NCBI GenBank assembly: GCA_031273985.1
Contig: JAISQV010000020.1
Span: forward strand, 1-8,271
DNA from: Spirochaetaceae bacterium
GTDB taxonomy: Bacteria > Spirochaetota > Spirochaetia > Treponematales > Breznakiellaceae
DNA: 8,271 bases
Direction of reading: 5' to 3'
A model generated the notes under the pieces. It saw nothing but the letters and a program-made list of their open reading frames with translations, did not search any database and was not told the origin of the DNA. Of the stretch, positions 5,827-8,271 are shown one piece after another. How positions within the stretch are numbered: position 1 is the stretch's first letter; the number at the start of each line of letters is the position of its first letter. The translations under genes and the position numbers were made by a program.

Positions 5827-6824
5827 TCCTTGATTACTCGGTAAACACCAATCCCCTGGGTATGCCCGCTCCGGTACGGGACGCCCTTATCCGCCATGTT
5901 GACGATTACGGGCGCTATCCGGACCCCCTCTGCGGCGATCTCCGCTCGGCCCTTGCCCGCAGCGAAGGCCTGAGCGAAGAACAGATTTGCTGCGGAAACG
6001 GAGCGGCGGATCTGATTTTCCGGCTCTGTCTTGCGGTAAGGCCCCGCCATACCCTGATCTGCGCTCCCGCCTTTTCGGAATACGAGCGGGCGGCCCTGCT
6101 TGCGGGAAGCCGGGTCAGCCGCCATACCCTGAGGGAGGAAAACGATTTTTCCCTGACCGAATCCTTTATCGGCAGTATCACTGCCGATGTGGACATGGTC
6201 ATGCTCTGTAATCCGAATAACCCCACGGGAAAGATCATTCCCCCGGTGCTGCTTGAAGGCATAAGGGATCACTGCCGCGCCCGGAATATCCTCCTCATGG
6301 CGGACGAGTGCTTCCTCCCCTTTACCGCCGGGACCTCCCTTGCCGCCTCCTTTGGGAAGGCGGGGGCTTCTCCCCTGGCGGTGCTCAGGGCCTTTACCAA
6401 AACCTACAGCCTCGCCGGGATACGCCTGGGCTACCTTCTCTCAAACGACACGGCCCTCGTCGCGGCGGTCATGGACACGGGCCAGGCCTGGAGCGTCTCC
6501 GCCCCCGCCCAGTACGCGGGCCTCGCGGCGCTGGAGATTCCCTCCTGGATCGAAGAAGCCCGGCGGCTCACCGGCGAAGAGCGGCCCCCTCTCGTGCGGG
6601 GGCTCCGGGCTCTGGGCCTCCGGGTGATTGAGGGTGAGGCAAACTTTATACTCTTTCGCAGTGAAACGCCGCTTCTGGAGCCCCTCATACGCCGGGGTAT
6701 ACTGATCCGCGGCTGCGGAAATTTTTACGGCCTCGACGCTGCGTGGTACCGGATCGGGGTAAAGAAACATGAGCAAAACGCGCTGCTTTTAGCGGCGCTA
6801 GAGGAGGTACTCCATGCTCGGTAA
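5787..6824 (+). CDS. cobD: Threonine-phosphate decarboxylase CobD (PLP-dependent, aminotransferase fold)
   Basis: CobD decarboxylates L-threonine-O-3-phosphate to (R)-1-amino-2-propanol phosphate, the linker that CbiB attaches. The 345-residue protein has the fold-type I features: an N-terminal HGGDIFRNPGIILDYSVNTN-like opening typical of CobD, YPDPLCGDLR (44-53), CGNGAADLI (69-77), CNPNNPTG (141-148), MADECFLPF with the pyridine-binding aspartate at 173, and FTKTYSLAGIRLGY with the PLP lysine at 205. WYRIGVK carries the probable carboxylate-binding arginine at 322. Histidinol-phosphate aminotransferase (HisC) is the close relative to exclude; the HGGDI start and the cbiB/cobT neighbours favour CobD. 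The ATG overlaps cbiB by 40 bases and has GGGGG at 5775-5779 as a ribosome-binding site, suggesting translational coupling. The gene that would supply threonine phosphate is not in the window. Confidence 0.93.
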   Translation: MLHGGDIFRNPGIILDYSVNTNPLGMPAPVRDALIRHVDDYGRYPDPLCGDLRSALARSEGLSEEQICCGNGAADLIFRLCLAVRPRHTLICAPAFSEYERAALLAGSRVSRHTLREENDFSLTESFIGSITADVDMVMLCNPNNPTGKIIPPVLLEGIRDHCRARNILLMADECFLPFTAGTSLAASFGKAGASPLAVLRAFTKTYSLAGIRLGYLLSNDTALVAAVMDTGQAWSVSAPAQYAGLAALEIPSWIEEARRLTGEERPPLVRGLRALGLRVIEGEANFILFRSETPLLEPLIRRGILIRGCGNFYGLDAAWYRIGVKKHEQNALLLAALEEVLHAR

Positions 6825-6903
6825 CCGGATATGACGGGCCGCTTCCCGATACCGCTCCGGTGTTACCGGGGCTGTGATTCAAACCCACATCGAGGAGCGC
6901 CGT

Positions 6904-7959
6904 ATGGCCACTGAAAAAGTTATAGAACAACAGATGCTGGAGCATCTGGATAGTCTCACCAAGCCCCGGGGAAGCCTGGGAAAACTTGAGGAATATGCCT
7001 TAAAAATGGCAAAGATTCAGGGGAAGGTTCCCCCCAGGGTTGGGAAGAAGGGAATCTATGTGTTTGCCGGGGACCACGGCATTGCCGAGGAGGGTGTGTC
7101 CCTCTCTCCCCAGGAAGTTACCCGGCAGATGGTAACAAATATGATCCAGGGCGGGGCGGGAATCAACGCCATTGGGGAGGGCGCCGGCTGGGAGATAGCC
7201 GTGGTGGACGCCGGCGTCAAGGGAGACGGCTTCCCCGATGCCGGGCCGGACGCCAAAAGCCGGCTTATCCGGGCGAAAATTGTCCAGGGGAGCCGGAACT
7301 TTTACCGGGAACCGGCCCTGACGGCGGAGGAAGTTGTCCGGGCCATGGCCTGGGGAGCGGATCTTGCGAAGGACGCGGAGGACCGGGGCTACTACCTCGT
7401 GGCCATAGGCGACCTGGGCATAGGCAACACCGCTACTGCCGCGGCAATGCTGACGGCGGCAGGCTTCCTCCCCGAAGACATGGTTGACCGGGGTACCAAT
7501 ATCGATAATGCGATGCTGGACCACAAGCGGCAAGTTGTTACCGAAGCCGTGGCCCGGTGGAAATGCCCCCCCTCGGACGGTGAGGCTATCCTTACCAAAC
7601 TGGGCTCCGCCGATTATGCCATGATGGCCGGTTTCATCCTGGGCCTTGAGGACCGGGGCATAGGTTGTGTGCTCGACGGCTTTCCCGTCAGCTCCGCGGC
7701 CTACATGGCCTACCTCATCAACCCCATGGTGCTGAAGTACCTCTTTGCCGGGCACCTCTCCAAGGTGAGGGGGCACGGGATCGTGCTGACGCATATGCGC
7801 CTTGAGCCCATTGTCAGCCTTGATATGCACCTCGGCGAGGGCACCGGCGCCGCCATCGGGGGGCAGATCATAGAACTGGCCCTGCTCTCGGCGCTCAACA
7901 TGGCGTCCTTCAAATCCGCCGGCGTTTCCGGCGGTGACCTGCAGGGAGAGCGTTACTAG
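6904..7959 (+). CDS. cobT: Nicotinate-nucleotide:dimethylbenzimidazole phosphoribosyltransferase CobT
   Basis: CobT transfers phosphoribose from nicotinate mononucleotide to dimethylbenzimidazole or another base, forming the alpha-ribotide of the lower ligand. The 351 residues fit the family. Motifs are TKPRGSLGKLEEYA (19-32), FAGDHGIAEEGVSLSPQEVT (54-73), GGAGINAI (83-90), GDLGIGNTATAAAM (169-182) and the C-terminal SLDMHLGEGTGAA (305-317), with the catalytic glutamate at 312. Less usual are VDRGTNID (194-201), where VGRGTGxD is common, and LSKVRGHG, where SxExGH is common. These may bear on base choice, which is inference. ATG 6904 is preferred over the in-frame GTG at 6874 because AGGAG (6893-6897) sits six bases before it. 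The 79-base gap from cobD contains GGTAAC/GTTACC (6820-6825/6862-6867) and CCGGT-GTT-ACCGG (6857-6869) inverted repeats but no evident promoter. Confidence 0.95.
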   Translation: MATEKVIEQQMLEHLDSLTKPRGSLGKLEEYALKMAKIQGKVPPRVGKKGIYVFAGDHGIAEEGVSLSPQEVTRQMVTNMIQGGAGINAIGEGAGWEIAVVDAGVKGDGFPDAGPDAKSRLIRAKIVQGSRNFYREPALTAEEVVRAMAWGADLAKDAEDRGYYLVAIGDLGIGNTATAAAMLTAAGFLPEDMVDRGTNIDNAMLDHKRQVVTEAVARWKCPPSDGEAILTKLGSADYAMMAGFILGLEDRGIGCVLDGFPVSSAAYMAYLINPMVLKYLFAGHLSKVRGHGIVLTHMRLEPIVSLDMHLGEGTGAAIGGQIIELALLSALNMASFKSAGVSGGDLQGERY

Positions 7960-7961
7960 CA

Positions 7962-7983
7962 CACAGCCTGTAATTAAGCTGTG
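7962..7983 (+). other. Short hairpin just after cobT
   Basis: CACAGC (7962-7967) and GCTGTG (7978-7983) form a 6-base stem with a 10-base loop, two bases after the cobT stop. No T-run follows, so it is a weak terminator at best; it could protect the mRNA 3' end. Confidence 0.35.
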
Positions 7984-8001
7984 AGTAAGACGAAGAGAAT
8001 A

Positions 8002-8108
8002 TTAACCACGAAGGCGCACGAAGGCGAAGAAGGGAAGAAAATAATTTTCCTCCTGCGTCGTGTTACTTCGTGCAACATCGTGGTTTTTTTCTTCTCTTCC
8101 CTTCTTCG
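8002..8108. repeat. CCACGAAGG repeat forming a large hairpin with T-run (likely operon terminator)
   Basis: CACGAAGGCG occurs twice in tandem (8007-8026). AACCACGA (8004-8011) pairs with TCGTGGTT (8078-8085), and GCACGAAG (8016-8023) pairs with CTTCGTGC (8066-8073), leaving a 4x4 internal loop. The right arm runs straight into seven Ts (8084-8090), as in an intrinsic terminator for the cobalamin operon, although the 42-base apical loop is large. A second perfect 14-base inverted repeat, CGAAGAAGGGAAGA (8025-8038) with TCTTCCCTTCTTCG (8095-8108), crosses the first. Confidence 0.55.
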
Positions 8109-8271
8109 AAAAAGAAATTAACCACGGCGTAACTATTGATTTGACCTAATCAAGGTACTAGTGTACCGTATCGTTGACAATTGGCTTAATGAAGTCAAAC
8201 CACGGACCTCACGGACCACACAGAAAAACCGAGAAAACCTAAAGAATATGAGATATTTAGGACGATTTTGC
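8109..8271. repeat. Gene-free end of window with CCACGGAC repeats
   Basis: AAAGAAATTAACCACGG (8111-8125) matches the minus strand of 76-93 over AAAGAAATTAACCAC. Positions 8198-8225 carry a decayed tandem of CCACGGAC, CACGGAC and CACACAG units, inverted relative to the copy at the window start. Between them are two small hairpins, TTGATT/AATCAA (8136-8141/8148-8153) and GGTAC-TAGT-GTACC (8154-8167). A TTGACA at 8174-8179 has no good -10 box 16-18 bases later. I see no coding sequence. Confidence 0.5.

Noticed and set aside
6874..6903. GTG at 6874 as the start of cobT
   Set aside because: ATG 6904 has a well-spaced AGGAG and matches the family N-terminus; the ten extra residues would cover that site.
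6831..6914. 27-codon ORF between cobD and cobT that overlaps the cobT start
   Set aside because: No ribosome-binding site and no recognisable motif. The region is better explained as an intercistronic gap with small hairpins.
8007..8026. CRISPR-like array in the repeats after cobT
   Set aside because: The repeats are 10-base tandem units without spacers and belong to a dispersed CCACGAAGG-type family.
8174..8202. Promoter at the right end starting with TTGACA
   Set aside because: No acceptable -10 box occurs 16-18 bases downstream and no ORF follows within the window.

Overview
The window reads as a GC-rich bacterial chromosome segment with eight protein-coding genes, separated by repeat-rich, hairpin-rich spacers. 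The best guess for the host is a spirochaete of the treponeme type, at moderate confidence. That guess rests on the look of the EF-P, on a small CxxC/CxxC protein of a kind I associate with treponemes, and on remembered (unverified) similarity of the spacer repeats (AGGAATTCTAAGTTT; the Pro/Arg-rich translated element at 2155-2309; the CCACGGAC and CCACGAAGG families) to repeats in termite-gut treponeme genomes. There are no rRNA or tRNA genes, transposase genes, CRISPR arrays or phage genes.

Layout. Positions 1-157 are a repeat-bearing spacer ending in a near-consensus promoter. A secreted, probably SRPBCC/START-like protein follows on the + strand (176-826). It converges on, and overlaps, a three-gene minus-strand cluster read from 4158 down to 780: a NeuB-family sialic-acid-type synthase with a C-terminal SAF domain, elongation factor P (efp), and a two-part RsmC-like methyltransferase. 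The methyltransferase N-terminus is encoded by a GC-rich palindromic repeat and has only one possible start codon, 6 bases after the efp stop and in the same frame. A small zinc-ribbon-like gene (4237-4470) is divergent from neuB. It ends in a strong, probably bidirectional terminator, followed by a 363-base spacer holding three copies of a 15-base repeat (one inverted) around a set of stem-loops.

From 4834 to 7959 a plus-strand operon encodes CbiB, CobD and CobT. CobD makes aminopropanol phosphate and CbiB attaches it to adenosylcobyric acid. CobT makes alpha-ribazole phosphate for the lower ligand. Together they cover much of cobalamin nucleotide-loop assembly; CobU, CobS and CobC are not here and would have to be encoded elsewhere. 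A TTGACA-17-TATAGT promoter lies 31 bases upstream of cbiB, leaving no room for a B12 riboswitch in its leader.

Positions 7960-8271 hold no gene. They contain a compound inverted repeat that probably terminates the cobalamin operon, and a CCACGGAC repeat in inverted orientation to the one at the window start.

I see no clear new defence or mobile system. The most unusual points are the repeat-derived, polyproline-containing methyltransferase N-terminus directly behind efp, a promoter that implies a leaderless mRNA for the first gene, and the structured repeat spacer upstream of cbiB.
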